Shown: in pieces, positions 1 to 53,600 of the stretch
Layout: every line of letters begins with the position of its first letter
Numbering within the stretch: the first letter of the stretch is position 1
Origin: Seriola aureovittata
Taxonomy: Eukaryota > Chordata > Actinopteri > Carangiformes > Carangidae
Direction of reading: 5' to 3'
Assembly (NCBI RefSeq): GCF_021018895.1
Contig: NC_079373.1
Coordinates: 4,653,501-4,717,500 of the forward strand
Length of the DNA stretch: 64,000 nucleotides
Translations under genes and position numbers: made by a program
Notes under the pieces: model-generated
The model's database searches: none
The model's input: only the letters and a program-made list of their open reading frames with translations
What the model was told of the DNA's origin: nothing

Positions 1-449
1 ATAAGCTGTGACTTTGAGGTTTTCAACCTTTCTTGAAGATGTGCGGATGGCATGATGAAATTCTGTAGTTACATCAGTTGCATACAACGCGTGTATTTAG
101 TGACAAATGTTTTTCTGCAATAAGCACAGCTGTGTCCTGCTATGATGATGATCTTTAGAATACTAATTACAAGATGATCCATGTGAAAGAAACGGTCCAT
201 TTGGTTTGTTAGATTTTAACTGAAAATATCACTTCCTATACTTCCGATTAGATGATGTCAGAAATCCCATTAAAAAATGAGGGTCCATCTCTGGACCCTA
301 AACTTCTGAACTTGTATTTTATGAACTGAAAGCTGAGGTGACCAGTATTTTCAAGTAAGGCCACATCTGCTGCCTTTCCCATATGAAGTGAATGCAGCTT
401 TTGTCTGGAGAGTCGTTCCTGGCTTCAGGGAGAAGCAGGTGGGGGGCGG
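1..449 (-). other. pik3c2a: pik3c2a 3' UTR (partial)
   Basis: These bases follow the pik3c2a stop codon in transcript order. They hold no reading frame with similarity and no clear AATAAA on the minus strand, so the 3' UTR probably continues past the left window edge. Human RPS13 lies beyond PIK3C2A on this side, so a fish rps13 just outside the window is an inference. Confidence 0.6.
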
Positions 450-42297
<41,848 letters not shown>

Positions 42298-42779
42298 TCT
42301 GTCAACTGGAAGGTGCCATGAGTGTGACGGCTTTTAAGTCAGGTGGCCCAAAATGTTGCGGAGCAAAGCTTTAAACACCTAAAACAGAGTGGGGGAAAAA
42401 CATTTGGATAAGTAAAAAGAGGTGGTCAAACAGGTTCAAAGCAAACATTTAGAAATGTCTTTTTTTTAATGATATACAAGCATTTTAGGATCCCCATATC
42501 ACTGCACAGCTATGGGTGTCTGCTCAAAGGTTAACTTGATGAAAATACAATCTGTATCAAATCATGTTTACTGTGCAGTAGCATGTCCAATGCTAGTCTA
42601 TGTATTATACATATTGCTGTCAATATGAACTGACCCTTATCACCCTGCTGTACCAAAAACCAATGGTCATTAAAATGAAATTGAAGTGATACAGGGCCTT
42701 TGACACCAACTCTTAAACAATTCATGGAGGAAACTCTGTAAAAGCTTGTTTAAATATATCTGGATATCACAAAGGTAAA

Positions 42780-42945
42780 TGATGAGTAGACCGCATTTAT
42801 ATTGTGCATTCCTTTGAAAAAACTATAGTGTGCCTCCCCCACATACACAGACTGATGCAAGATGCTGGGGTTCAGTGTTTTTGCTCCAGTCCACATTGTC
42901 ATAAGGTAACCTGCTCTTCCTGCTGAGCTACAGGCAGCCAAAGCT
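42780..42945 (-). repeat. Degenerate SINE fragment in pik3c2a intron 1
   Basis: GGGGTTCAGTGTTTTTGCTC and CCTGCTGAGCTACAGGCAGC recall the minus-orientation SINE at 30958-31177. It is old and partial. Confidence 0.4.
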
Positions 42946-43239
42946 CAGCTTGTTCATTAGGCTCACTTGTTAATTGGCAGTTCTTCATCTAAAGCTTCCC
43001 TAGTCCTTGTATCCGTAACCATGATTTGATTGCTTATTGATTGGCTGCCATTTGTCACACATGCACAGCCAATACTTGTACTTGTTTTGTAGTCAAGGGC
43101 ATCAGTTAGGTCATACAACTGGCACAGGCTACATTAGCAGGTTTGTTCATAGTATTTAAATCAATTAGCTCATACACTCACTGACAGCAAGCTCTCTACT
43201 ATTACTGCACCTCTATGTTGTTCACCTTGACATTGCACA

Positions 43240-43590
43240 GTGAATATTTCAGTTTTTGATTAATCAGCTGGGCTGACCAGTTAACTTACAAATGTGTGAG
43301 CTCCTTTATTTTCATTATCGATTAATCTCCCAATTAATTTCTCCATTAAAAAGTTGATTGATTGCTTTATGGAATATAAGAAAACACTAACAGATACGCA
43401 TCATAACTTCCCAAATCCCAAGGCGATGTCATCAAAGTGCTTGTTTCTTCGACCAACCCTTAAAAACCCAAAGTTGTTGACAAACAAGGGCATCTTCCCT
43501 TCTTGATAATCAGAACTATTTATGGTTAGCTTAAAACAGGAAGGAACCAAAAGTATCCCACATCTATAACATGAGAAAAACATTGCTGCA
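43240..43590. repeat. hAT-type MITE relative with GATTAAT core
   Basis: TTTTTGATTAATCAGCTGGG, CATTATCGATTAATCTCCCA and CCCAAATCCCAAGGCGATGT-type blocks belong to the same teleost family as 30863-30955 but keep more of the interior. No coding potential. Confidence 0.5.
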
Positions 43591-46333
43591 AACAGTGTTT
43601 TGTGACCCTAAAATGACACAGCGCCTTTTTCAAAGCAGCCATTCATCGAACGAACAGCCCCAGGGTTGAGTGAGTTCCTTCTCTCCCCAGGCGTCACCGG
43701 CCTCTCCTGAGCTTCCCCTCCCATTGTGGTGAAGGCAGGCTCTGCTGGGGCTCAGGCTAGCCTAGCACTATTGTGCAGCTGAGGAATTTGGCATGCTAAG
43801 CAGCCCGACGGGTCTCTCTCTTCCTCTGGCTTTCTCTCACTCTGTTAGCATTATGTTAGTACCATGGCCCAAGATTGTCTTATCAGCTGTGCTAACACCA
43901 GAAGGCAGTGACAATGTGGCTGCATTCATTAAGCATTTGACTAGGAGAGCTTAGTGCCAAAGTCTTCCAGGAAAACAGCTAGGGGAAACCAAATGCATAA
44001 AGAGAAAGGTCATGATCTTTTGGTGCCTGGTGTCACTGATGGATTAATTCTCTGCAGAAATGTCACATGCGCTGACCAAAGTAGTTCATCTGTATATTAT
44101 TGATTTTGCACACAGTAAGAATGCACGCTCTGACAGACTAAGCTTAGTACTTCAAGTCACTGTTCCATAATCAAAAGGTCAGAGCACCTTAACTGCTAAG
44201 TATCCGAGTTAACATACTGAGCTAGACACTGAACGGCAGCTGCTTCCTGATTATTTTGTATGTAAACACTGCTTCCATCTGACAAATCACGTAATGTGAT
44301 TTAAATTCATAAACATTAGTTTTGTTTTTCTTAACCGTTTGGCACTGTAGATCATTGCAGATTGGGCAGATCAGTCCAACATAGTCCCAGTTCAGGCAAG
44401 GCTGAGAATTCTATTTTAACCAAGGACATTCAATAGGTCTCAAGCTACACATAGATCACCAAAACCATGGCTACATACAAAAGATCCTTAATCAAGATAG
44501 CCATATTGTTAAAGTCCGTATATGGCAGCAGGAGACATACAAAGGAAGAAACCACCACTTGTGGAGAGAGGCCAGCTGTAGCCAAGACAAATAGTGCAAA
44601 CTCTGTTCCACTGCACCATGGCAAAGGATGGCAGAGCCCTTGTAGGAGCATAATTCAACATTTGAGCATGACATTAGCATTGTTCAAGTATTGAGAAGAC
44701 AACAGCTACACTAGTGAAAAGTATGCAGAGGTCCCAGTTACAAATGAGATTCTGGGCGTCTGGAGACCCCCCCCCCCCTTAATATTCAGTTTATTTTAAT
44801 TCACCCTTTAGGTATCTTTAAGGATGTAACAACATCTTATTCTACACTTCCTGACAGTAATGTCTCCCTCTCACTTTTTTTTAATCAGCCTGTTCCAGCT
44901 TTTACTTTTAGGCCAATTATTCTAATACTGAGTGATATACAGTACTTTAGGCACTTCAGATGTTTAGATCCTTATCCATAACATGAAGTGGTGGTAAAGG
45001 CAAAGAGTCACACCAAATATTTTTATGGCTGCCATCAAATCATTAATATTTGAGTGTAATTTTATACACATTTCCACCAAAAAAACATAATTGGTGTCTT
45101 CTGAAACTTTGCAATCCCCACTACAATTTGAAACAAAGATCTGTTGATTTGAACATTGTTTGTCTGCACAGCATAGTACACCAAAATTCTTCTTCATAGT
45201 CTGAATTTATGATTTCATCTCATGAGACTGAGCGAGTGCTTTGCTTCCACTAGCATTGCAAAAGTGCAGATGTTGGCAATACACTCTTCAGCTGATCAAA
45301 GTACAGGACAACATCTTTAAAGAGGGAAATAAGTAACCACATCAAGTTCAGAGATTTGTAAGGTATGTTCTGTCATTTTAAGTAAAGGAAACAATACAGT
45401 ACATCATGTTTCTCACTCGCTCTTTTTGCACTGGCTTATCTACTACTGAGGCTGGCCTGTGCAGAACATTATGTCTATAAAAAGAAACAAAAAAAAAAAC
45501 TGACAGGGCCATATTGGAGCAGTGGAGAGCTGAAATCCCTAATGTCCTCCCTTTGGCCAGTATCCCAAAAAAAATCCTATGGCTGTTTCACTGTGGTTTA
45601 CTCTGCATCTGAATTAATAAAATCATGCAAAGTCACAAAAACTCTAAATTTATCCTTTCTTTTAAACTGCAAGACTTTTAACTGAACATATGATTGCCCA
45701 TTTGGCACCTCTCTAAGTCAGTTAGTGGCCATTTAAAAAGGATGTTATTCAGACTATATAATGTTCATTTCTGCATTTCAATGAGTTAAAATGCTCAACT
45801 TTTCCTCCAATGACTTTGAGGAAAACAGAATTTCATCATATCCCAGGTGTTAATAGTTAGCACTGGGATACTGTATTATCACGTAGCATTGTGGAAGACA
45901 GTCAACCGACGGAAATGTGATATGTTTGTCTAAGTCACAAAATGAAAGTAACGCTACGGCACGACTACATCGAGCAGTTTATTTTTGGCTTTAAAATGAC
46001 TAACGTCTTTTTTGTAAACAACCCAAATGGCTAAGCTAACCTGTCGGCTGATGCTCACCTGACACCAACTGATGTGTATAGTCAATAAACACTCGATTTT
46101 CTAACACTGTACGCCTCTTAAAATAGGAGCTAGCTGATTGTTAATAAGAGACAACAGGCTTTCAACTGATTACATGAAAGTAGCCTAGCTAACTTACCCG
46201 GCTAGCCCGATCAAAAGTCACTTCTTGATACTTTTGATAGCGGTTGGTTGGAACTTTAACTTTGTTGGATGCTAAGTTTAGCCGCTAAACCCAATACAAC
46301 TGCACACAAAGCAGGCAACCATGTCGCTCACAG

Positions 46334-46334
46334 A

Positions 46335-46377
<43 letters not shown>
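46334..46377. repeat. (CA)n microsatellite near the pik3c2a first exon
   Basis: About 21 CA units between two candidate first-exon donors, in the 5' end of the gene. Confidence 0.95.
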
Positions 46378-46379
<2 letters not shown>

Positions 46380-46660
46380 CTGACTTTAGCTGAACAACGA
46401 CAACTTACATGACTGCTCCGTACTTTGAGGACACTGAATTAATAATTTAAAAGTATCCAGGCAACTGCTTTGGTCCTGCCAACTGCCCACAACAAGGAAG
46501 AAATGCAGGTTTGGTCACACGGGAAACGACCTGGTACAACGGAACCGACGAATTCAGGCGAGTACAAGCTAAAACTTTACACCCAGACATTAACTATAAA
46601 AAAAAAAAAAGGTTAACTTCTCACCTTTCAGCGGTGCGGTGTTTGGAGCCATTTTTCCTG

Positions 46661-48643
46661 CAGCTGCATTTTTTCCATCCACTTGCACAGAGGGGACGTC
46701 AGTTCCTGTTGAGGTGGTTGGATGGAGGTTTGGTTGGACACGGTTGGATAGCGTCTCTGCCAGGCTGGGTCACTTTACTGAGGCTTAAACAGCAGAACAG
46801 CTCCGCTGTGTGGGCCACAGCTGTTAGTGTCGAAAATAAATGTATTTACGTAAATCCTGGAGGGATGTTCATACAGCTGAGTCCAGCGTGTTCTGGTGGA
46901 AGAAGTACTGAAATCTTTGACTTATGGAAAAGTAGTAATACCCCAGTGTAGAAATACTCTGTTATAAGTAAATGTCCTGCATTAAAAATGTAATTTAAGC
47001 AAAAATGCAAAGATCTGCAAAATGTACTTAAAATGTAGTCGAATGGCTCTTGTCATAGGTAAATTATTATTTATTAGACCGTATTTTTGGATCATCACAT
47101 TATAACAAACATTTACTCAATTTTGAGGTACTTGCATTTTACTTGCTGCTTTATGCCTTTACTCCACCACGTTTCAGAGGGAGATCACTGTAGTTACTTT
47201 TTAGATTTATAATACAAAATATAATCAACAAATAAGAAAAAGTATAAAGTAGTAGTTTCAAGTACTTAAAATAAAAGTAGACATTATGCAGAATGGCCCA
47301 TTTCAGAATCTTATATGTTATTTATTTATTTATTTATTTATTTATTGAACAAGTATATAGCATGAACCAATGCCACTTGCCAATGCCAAAGTAACTGAAG
47401 TTATCAAATAAATACTAAAAATATTTGTCTATTTAATGTAGTGGATTAGAAATATAAAGCAGCAGAAAATGGAGTCCAAGGTTGTAATGAGTGTTCCATG
47501 CATGCCATCCAGTCTGCTTAGAGCATTGCCACATCTCAGGAATTTAAAGCATGTACTGCATTATCATCACTACTTTATCTATAAAGTAATACATGATAAC
47601 AAGAGAAGGAACAGGGATGGAGTGGGAATAAAAATCAGCCCAGGACTTTTGACTTGAACTGTCCCATCAGAACCTATTGGGAGACACACCATCACATATG
47701 GCCTGTGTCACAGTTCAAAAGAATAATGACAGAGGTTAAATTACCTGATGATTTGTAGAACAATACATGAAATGGAACACAAGCACATTAAACTGTAGGT
47801 CTTCTTTTCAGTTTCTTCTGTATAAATTAGCCATCAAGTGTGAGATTAGAATTCAGACTACAACAAATATATAAATTATAATAATTATATAATAATATCA
47901 TTATATAATAATAATATAAAATATTGTAATAAATAATTATATAAATCTTATTTTTAGTAGTAGTTAGTAGTTCTCCCTTCATTGGATCTTTTTGTAATAA
48001 AATTCTGTAGATCTGAACTAATTACACAGACTTTGAGTATTTGTAGAATTTCTGACAATTAAAAAAAAGAGAAAAAGGCAGCAAATTATCCTGCAAAAAA
48101 ACTTGTGTTGTGTCCCAAATCCCAAATCTCAAATGAAGTCTCAAGTCACTGTGCTCTGCACTATGTACTGCTACAGCATATTTTACATTTCAGGTTAGTT
48201 GTGTATTTAAGCTTGTTTCCCATATGTTATCACCAGTAGGAGGAAAATGTATGTATCACTGATTACAATGATGTTCTGCTATGAACTGTATACAAATACA
48301 ACTCTGTGTTATATGTATTTATACATACATGATTATGGCAACTTTCATACAAATTACATACACATTATACTATTTTATACATAGCAGTTGTATTTTATAC
48401 CCATGCAGCATAATAACGAGTGAGTTGTTTTTTTTCACAGCCAGGACATATTCCTCTTCCATACAGAAACACAGATGTCCACACAACTTTGTTGTGTGTA
48501 CACAATAGGATAATACACATTTTGAATGCAGAACTTTTACTTTAATTTGAACATTTTACATGATGTTATGTTATGATGCTGCTTTTGGTAAATTTAAAGA
48601 TTTGAATACCTCCACTGCTGTTAGTAGGCCTACATATACTTGG
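46661..48643. other. Intergenic DNA between pik3c2a and nucb2
   Basis: AT-rich, with a (TTTA)n tract at 47320-47346 and AT-only stretches at 47865-47950. No gene seen. Confidence 0.65.
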
Positions 48644-49050
48644 TTGGCAGTTAATTAGGTACACCTGGCTGAACTAATGTACTCTAATCCAACAGTCCTG
48701 CAATAAATCCAGGTCATAATGTTCAGTTTGTGTTGAAACTATTTTAAGAGAGGTGCTGATTTAATTTTATGATAATTGTGGAGACTGCAGTTTGTTGTGC
48801 TGCCGAATTGCACTGCGTGAGTCCCACAGGTGTTTCTATTATTTTGTCAGTGAGGGGGGATAAATAATGTGTTTAATGCCATGTTGTTCAACACCAGCAC
48901 AAACTGCATTCTCCAAAATGAATCAACACCTCTCTAAAACAATTTCAACACAAACGGAACAATGAAATCTTCATGACAGTAGGATTTACTACAGGACTGT
49001 TGTATGTTGACTGCCTTAGTTTTACCCAGGTGTACCTAATAAACTGCCAA
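48644..49050. mobile_element. Fold-back MITE between pik3c2a and nucb2
   Basis: 25-base terminal inverted repeats with one mismatch: left 48644-48668 (TTGGCAGTTAATTAGGTACA...), right 49026-49050. Internal sequence also pairs: GTTTGTGTTGAAACTATTTT (about 48727) against an inverted copy near 48945, and TGCAGTTTGTTGTGCTG against one near 48905. The whole 407 bases can fold as a long hairpin. No ORF. Confidence 0.8.
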
Positions 49051-49289
49051 CTATGTGTGTGTTGTATTAAATGTGAACGAGATGTTCCATAATGAGGCAA
49101 TTATCAAGACTAAATACTCAATACACAACACACAAACAGTACATTTCAATCCACATTTAAGCTATGAATAGTGTTTCTCTCTCTTACGCCAGACACTAAC
49201 TCCGCCCTCACCGGAGGTTGACTGAACGCCACGTACGGTTTGGCTCAACGCACCTTAAGCCACTGGTTAACCGTTTGTTTAGACTTTGA

Positions 49290-49490
49290 CTGACACGTGG
49301 ACTGGCCAATCAGCTCTCAACGCGACTCTTTCACAAAGAAAGTACACTTTTTCTGCCCAATAAGAGGCGGCGGAGGCGGGGCGTTGCCATGGTGAACACA
49401 GCCTTTTTCTGTAGGTTGTGGCCATAGGAGGCTTGTATTGGTGGTGGATGACAGGATATAAACAAGCTCCAGTGAAGCTTGGGCACTTGG
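49290..49490 (+). promoter_or_regulatory. nucb2: nucb2 core promoter with TATA, two CCAAT boxes and an E-box
   Basis: TATAAAC at 49457-49463 sits about 25-30 bases before the presumed start of exon 1. CCAAT motifs lie at 49306-49310 and 49357-49361, a palindromic CACGTG E-box at 49294-49299, a short GC-rich block at 49366-49383, and an imperfect RFX X-box-like GTTGCCATGGTGAAC at 49383-49397. The CCAAT and CCACG spacing does not match the classic ER stress element, so stress control is not supported. The transcription start is inferred, not seen. Confidence 0.6.
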
Positions 49491-49541
49491 AGGAAAACTG
49501 AACAGTCGCAGCGCAGTGAAGAGTGAAAACAGAAGCTCGAA
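49485..49541 (+). other. nucb2: nucb2 non-coding exon 1
   Basis: A 5' UTR exon predicted downstream of the TATA box, ending at donor GTAAGTAT (49542). The next acceptor, at 50107, is immediately followed by the ATG at 50108, so the Kozak context is made by splicing: GAA from exon 1 joins ATGG, giving G at -3 and G at +4. The left boundary is approximate. Confidence 0.6.
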
Positions 49542-50107
49542 GTAAGTATCCTTTTACAAATAGGTGTTATTTTACATTAACTGTGTTAATTATTGAAATG
49601 TATTATAAATACTAGGGCTTGTTTTGTAGCTTTTCTATATCTATGGGATAATGAATTAGCTGCTATCCTCACCATAAACTACCTGTTCCGTAAAAGACAC
49701 CGCTAGCTTATGTGTTTGTTAGGCAGTTACAGGTTTCAGTTTGTAAGGCTCTGGCAGAGGCATTGTTTTGAAGTAAGCTCGGTGTGTCTTTATCCACCAA
49801 ACACGTGTGTTGCACAGTCCTTCGCTTGTACTACAGAGATGCTTTTCAGATTAAGAGTAACTTGCATAACCTCATCCCACTGTGCCTCCAGGTGAAATTG
49901 TGGTTTGTACCCCTTTTGCAATGCTTGAGAAATTGAGTGTGTAGTCCTCTGTAAACACAAACCACACTCTACTGGTTTAACATTTGACACATGGGCCTTA
50001 GGCACAATTTCAGTATAATTAAACAAACCTGAGTAAGATGTACCATCCTCACTTAATATCATACCCAAATAATTCCTTTTTTTATTTCTTATTTTGTCCA
50101 TAACCAG

Positions 50108-50699
50108 ATGGTGAGGGGTAAAGCACTGGCCCGTTGTGGGTTGGTTCTGCTGAGTTTGTGGCTTTGTATCCAGTCAGTGCCTATCAGTGTGGACAAGACC
50201 AAAGAAAAGGCTCATGAGGAGGAGCTGGGGCCACCACAGAGTGCTGTGAGTCAGCTGGACATCTCTCATTTAAATCTCAGTCATATAGCTAATTACACCA
50301 AATACCTCTTAGACATGAACAAATTAAACACTGATGTGTGCTTTCGTTTATGCTTCAGGAGACTGGGCTGCACTATGACCGCTACCTCAGGGAAGTCATT
50401 GAGTACCTCGAGAAAGACCCCCACTTTAAAGAAAAACTAAAAAATGCCAACATGGATGACATCAAGGTACAGCTACACACTCACTAAACAGCCCGTTACT
50501 TCGTAAGCTTTTTACCAACACAAACAATTTGTATTGAACCGTGGTGTGTGGATTTTGTGCTTGCAGCAAGGCAAACTTTCCAAAGAGCTGGACTTTGTCC
50601 ATCACAATTTTCGGACAAAGCTGGACGAGTTGAAGAGGGAGGAGATGAGTAGGCTACGGATGCTCCTCAAAGCCAAAAATGACATCCAGGAGGGGAATG
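50108..50699 (+). CDS. nucb2: nucb2 exons encoding signal peptide and nesfatin-1 region
   Basis: Three exons. Residues 1-23 form a hydrophobic signal peptide ending CIQS, followed by VPISVDKTK (human VPIDIDKTK). The conserved [18 protein letters not shown] and [12 protein letters not shown] segments form the middle bioactive part. The prohormone cleavage pair Lys-Arg after FRTKLDEL is at residues 105-106, exactly where human nesfatin-1 ends. The predicted peptide is 81 residues against 82 in human. Confidence 0.92.
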
Positions 50700-53600
50700 G
50701 TGAGTATCCTGTGTTGCTGATGTGTCACTGACAAATGTGTGCTTCTTGACATTGCACAAGAAGTTTTGTGAAAGAAGCCAGCACTTGGGTCATCATCTAA
50801 TGTAGTCTAATGTGGCTCTTTGACACAGGAACCTGATGTAATACACTTCCTCCCTCAGCTGACAGTGACTTCTACTGGCCACTGGCAACTGTTGAATTTT
50901 GAATTGAATTTGAAATTAGATTAAGAATCCATCAATATTCATAAGTGTAGTTAAAGACCAGAAGTATAGGTTGAGGTCAACATGTTTTAAAAACATAATG
51001 CTCGGAGACGTTATGACAAGATGATGCAAGTTGGACAGGATGTGTAGAAAAACGTTTTAGAGATGGTGGCAGATTAAATACAAAAACAGAAATCGCTTAC
51101 CATTATGTTTAGAAATACATTTACCCTTACCGTCTCTTCCTGAGCTCTTTCCCAGAGTAAATTTGATCTGAAGCTTAAGTAAACAAAGCCTGTGCTTACC
51201 TCTGGCTGTGTGCCAGTACACTAAAGAACTGCTGAAGCACAAAATGTCTTTGGAAAGCACATGGGGAAGAGTAACCAAACAAGTTTATTGAATGCCATAA
51301 TCGCTCAGTCTCAGGTTTTAGAACATGCAGTCTAAAATAAGTGAAAGATCTGCTTCACCTTTTTAAAACACTTGATCTAACAGCTTTACAGTTCAGTAAA
51401 ACGTCTCATTATTCCCTCCCTTACAGGCCGGACAGTGGACCATCAGGCCCTGCTGAGACAGTTTGAGCACCTGAACCACATGAACCCAGACACTTTTGAG
51501 GTGGAGGACCTGGACCGCCTCATCAAATCGGTACAGACAGTGATGTAAAAATGCTAAATAGATCTTTACTATAGTAGATGAGATTTTTTTTTTTTTTTTA
51601 ATGAAAACCTTTTATGCAGCAGCTGCAGTTGTGGCACATGCAGGCATTAGCACTAGTAGGTTATCTCATATACACACTGTTTTTGTTTTATGTTTATACA
51701 GACCATGTTCCCCTGCTGTAGTGCTGTTGCTTATGTGTAACTATATCACAGTCATACATATAATCACAGAAAAGAGCACCTTGCCTCATATATAATAAGC
51801 ATGGCGGGAGAATTACAGGTGTCAAACAGTGGGACCAATCGCATAAAAGCTCTGCCGGTCTGGCCTGTTTTGATTTTAGATGTAATAACTTGGAGGCAGT
51901 CACAGCAGCTTTATGTGCTTGGTTGGAGGAGACCAACTCACCAGAGGTAAATTCATTGGATTTAGAGAGGAACAAGTTTCCTTTGAATTCAGGAAGAGGA
52001 AGTCATCTTACTGGATTTGAGTATCTCTCTGCTTTTACAGTGGAGTTAACAATCATATCCATGTAAATCCTGACGTTATTTTGTTTGGTTTAAGTTTTGT
52101 TTTAGTGTTATTCTTTGTTCTGCAGTCATTTATATACTGTTAATGCCTTGGAACTGGTGGAATGCAACCAACACTGTAAAATGAGTGTTTGCATTGTTGA
52201 TGAGGTTTTCATTTGACACTTATCTATCAACTGTCATAACATTTCCATTTACTGTGTTCAAAGTGAGTGTCTGCAGAGCTGTAGAATTAAGGATTACCCA
52301 TATGTTCCTACAAAACAGTCACAGTGGGTGCCAGGTACAGACTGAGCTTTTGACACTTTAGGACATTTTAGGACAATCACATGTGTATTTATAATATCCA
52401 GAACATCGATAGCAGTTAATTGTACTTCGGTAAACGGCTGTTTTCAGACTCCATATCAACAAACCAACTGTACCAACAACATCATTTCTTAGAGTATCAG
52501 ATCAACTTTTGGTGTCTTTTCTCTCAGTTTTACTTCCCAGGCCATTACAGCCACTGAGAGGCTTTGTAGAGCAGAACAAAGGTGTATCAGCACTTGATCA
52601 GCAGCCATTAGAAATTGTAAACATATCAGCACTGAACAATTTGTGAAACTTTCCCTGCATGAGGTAAACATGAAGAGCGTGTCTGTGATTGATCCAGCAT
52701 CCTGCCAGGGCCCCTGGGTGAGCTTTGAAATTGAAATCTATTCAGCCAAGTAGTTTGCTTTATCCTCCATTGAACGACTCTGACTTTACTACTTGTGTTG
52801 GATGGAATGAATCAACTCCAGAAAAAGTGTGCAAATAAAAGCTGAACAATCCAGGTATGAATTCCCATCCTCAACATTTTGTTTTCATTTGTAGGCGACC
52901 AAAGACCTGGAGAACTTCGACAAGGACCGCCATGATGAGTTCAGGAGATACGAGATGATGAAGGAGCATGAGAGGAGGGAACGTCTGAAGAACATGAATG
53001 AGGAGGACCGCAAGAAGGAAGAGCAGCATTACGAGGAGATGAAGAAGAAGCACGCTGATCATCCCAAAGTTAACCATCCTGTAAGTCTCCTGCCGGAGTG
53101 ACGTTAATGCAGCAGAGATTGCAGCTCATTAGGAGCAGCAGTTATAACTGTCATTATTCTCAGTTATAATCTGAGTTCTTACATGGAGGAATTATTGGGA
53201 CTGTCAGTTGAGCAGGTTTTATTTAGATTTGAATGGGAGGATGAACAAAATGCATAAAATAAAGTTGAACTGATGTGTGTGTGTGTGCGCGTAGGGCAGT
53301 GTGGACCAGCTGAAGGAGGTGTGGCAGGAGGCAGATGGTTTGGACCCAGAATACTTTGACCCCAAGACGTTTTTCAAAATGCACGGTAACCACTGAAACC
53401 ATATTTGTCTCTAAAGAGCCAAAAATATCTGTAATAGATTACTAAAGGTTTCCACTGATAACACCTTGAAACAGGACTAGTTCTGAATGTAGCATTGAAG
53501 TGTGATTCTACAGCTAGTCACAAAACTCATCAAAAAGGGATGTTTGTTCATTCCAATCACTTTTGTGTTGCAGACAGTAATGGAGATGGTTTCTTTGATG

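Larger units (their letters stand above)
42298..46660 (-). promoter_or_regulatory. pik3c2a: pik3c2a 5' UTR, first intron and promoter zone
   Basis: The first coding exon reaches up to an acceptor complement at 42379, so 42298-42378 is 5' UTR. Two plausible non-coding first-exon donors read on the minus strand: before 46409 (caacttac|atgac) and before 46198 (aacttac|ccgg). Either leaves a first intron of about 4 kb. A (CA)n microsatellite at 46334-46377 lies between them. The promoter should lie to the right of the chosen first exon, around 46.45-46.65 kb. I see no TATA box and cannot fix the start site. The rest of the intron has no gene. Confidence 0.5.

Noticed and set aside
46511..46951. 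146-codon plus-strand open frame opposite the pik3c2a promoter
   Set aside because: No similarity to known proteins and it overlaps the presumed promoter or first exon.
49294..49310. ER stress response element in the nucb2 promoter
   Set aside because: The CCAAT and CCACG half-sites have neither the N9 spacing nor the N1 spacing of ERSE or ERSE-II.
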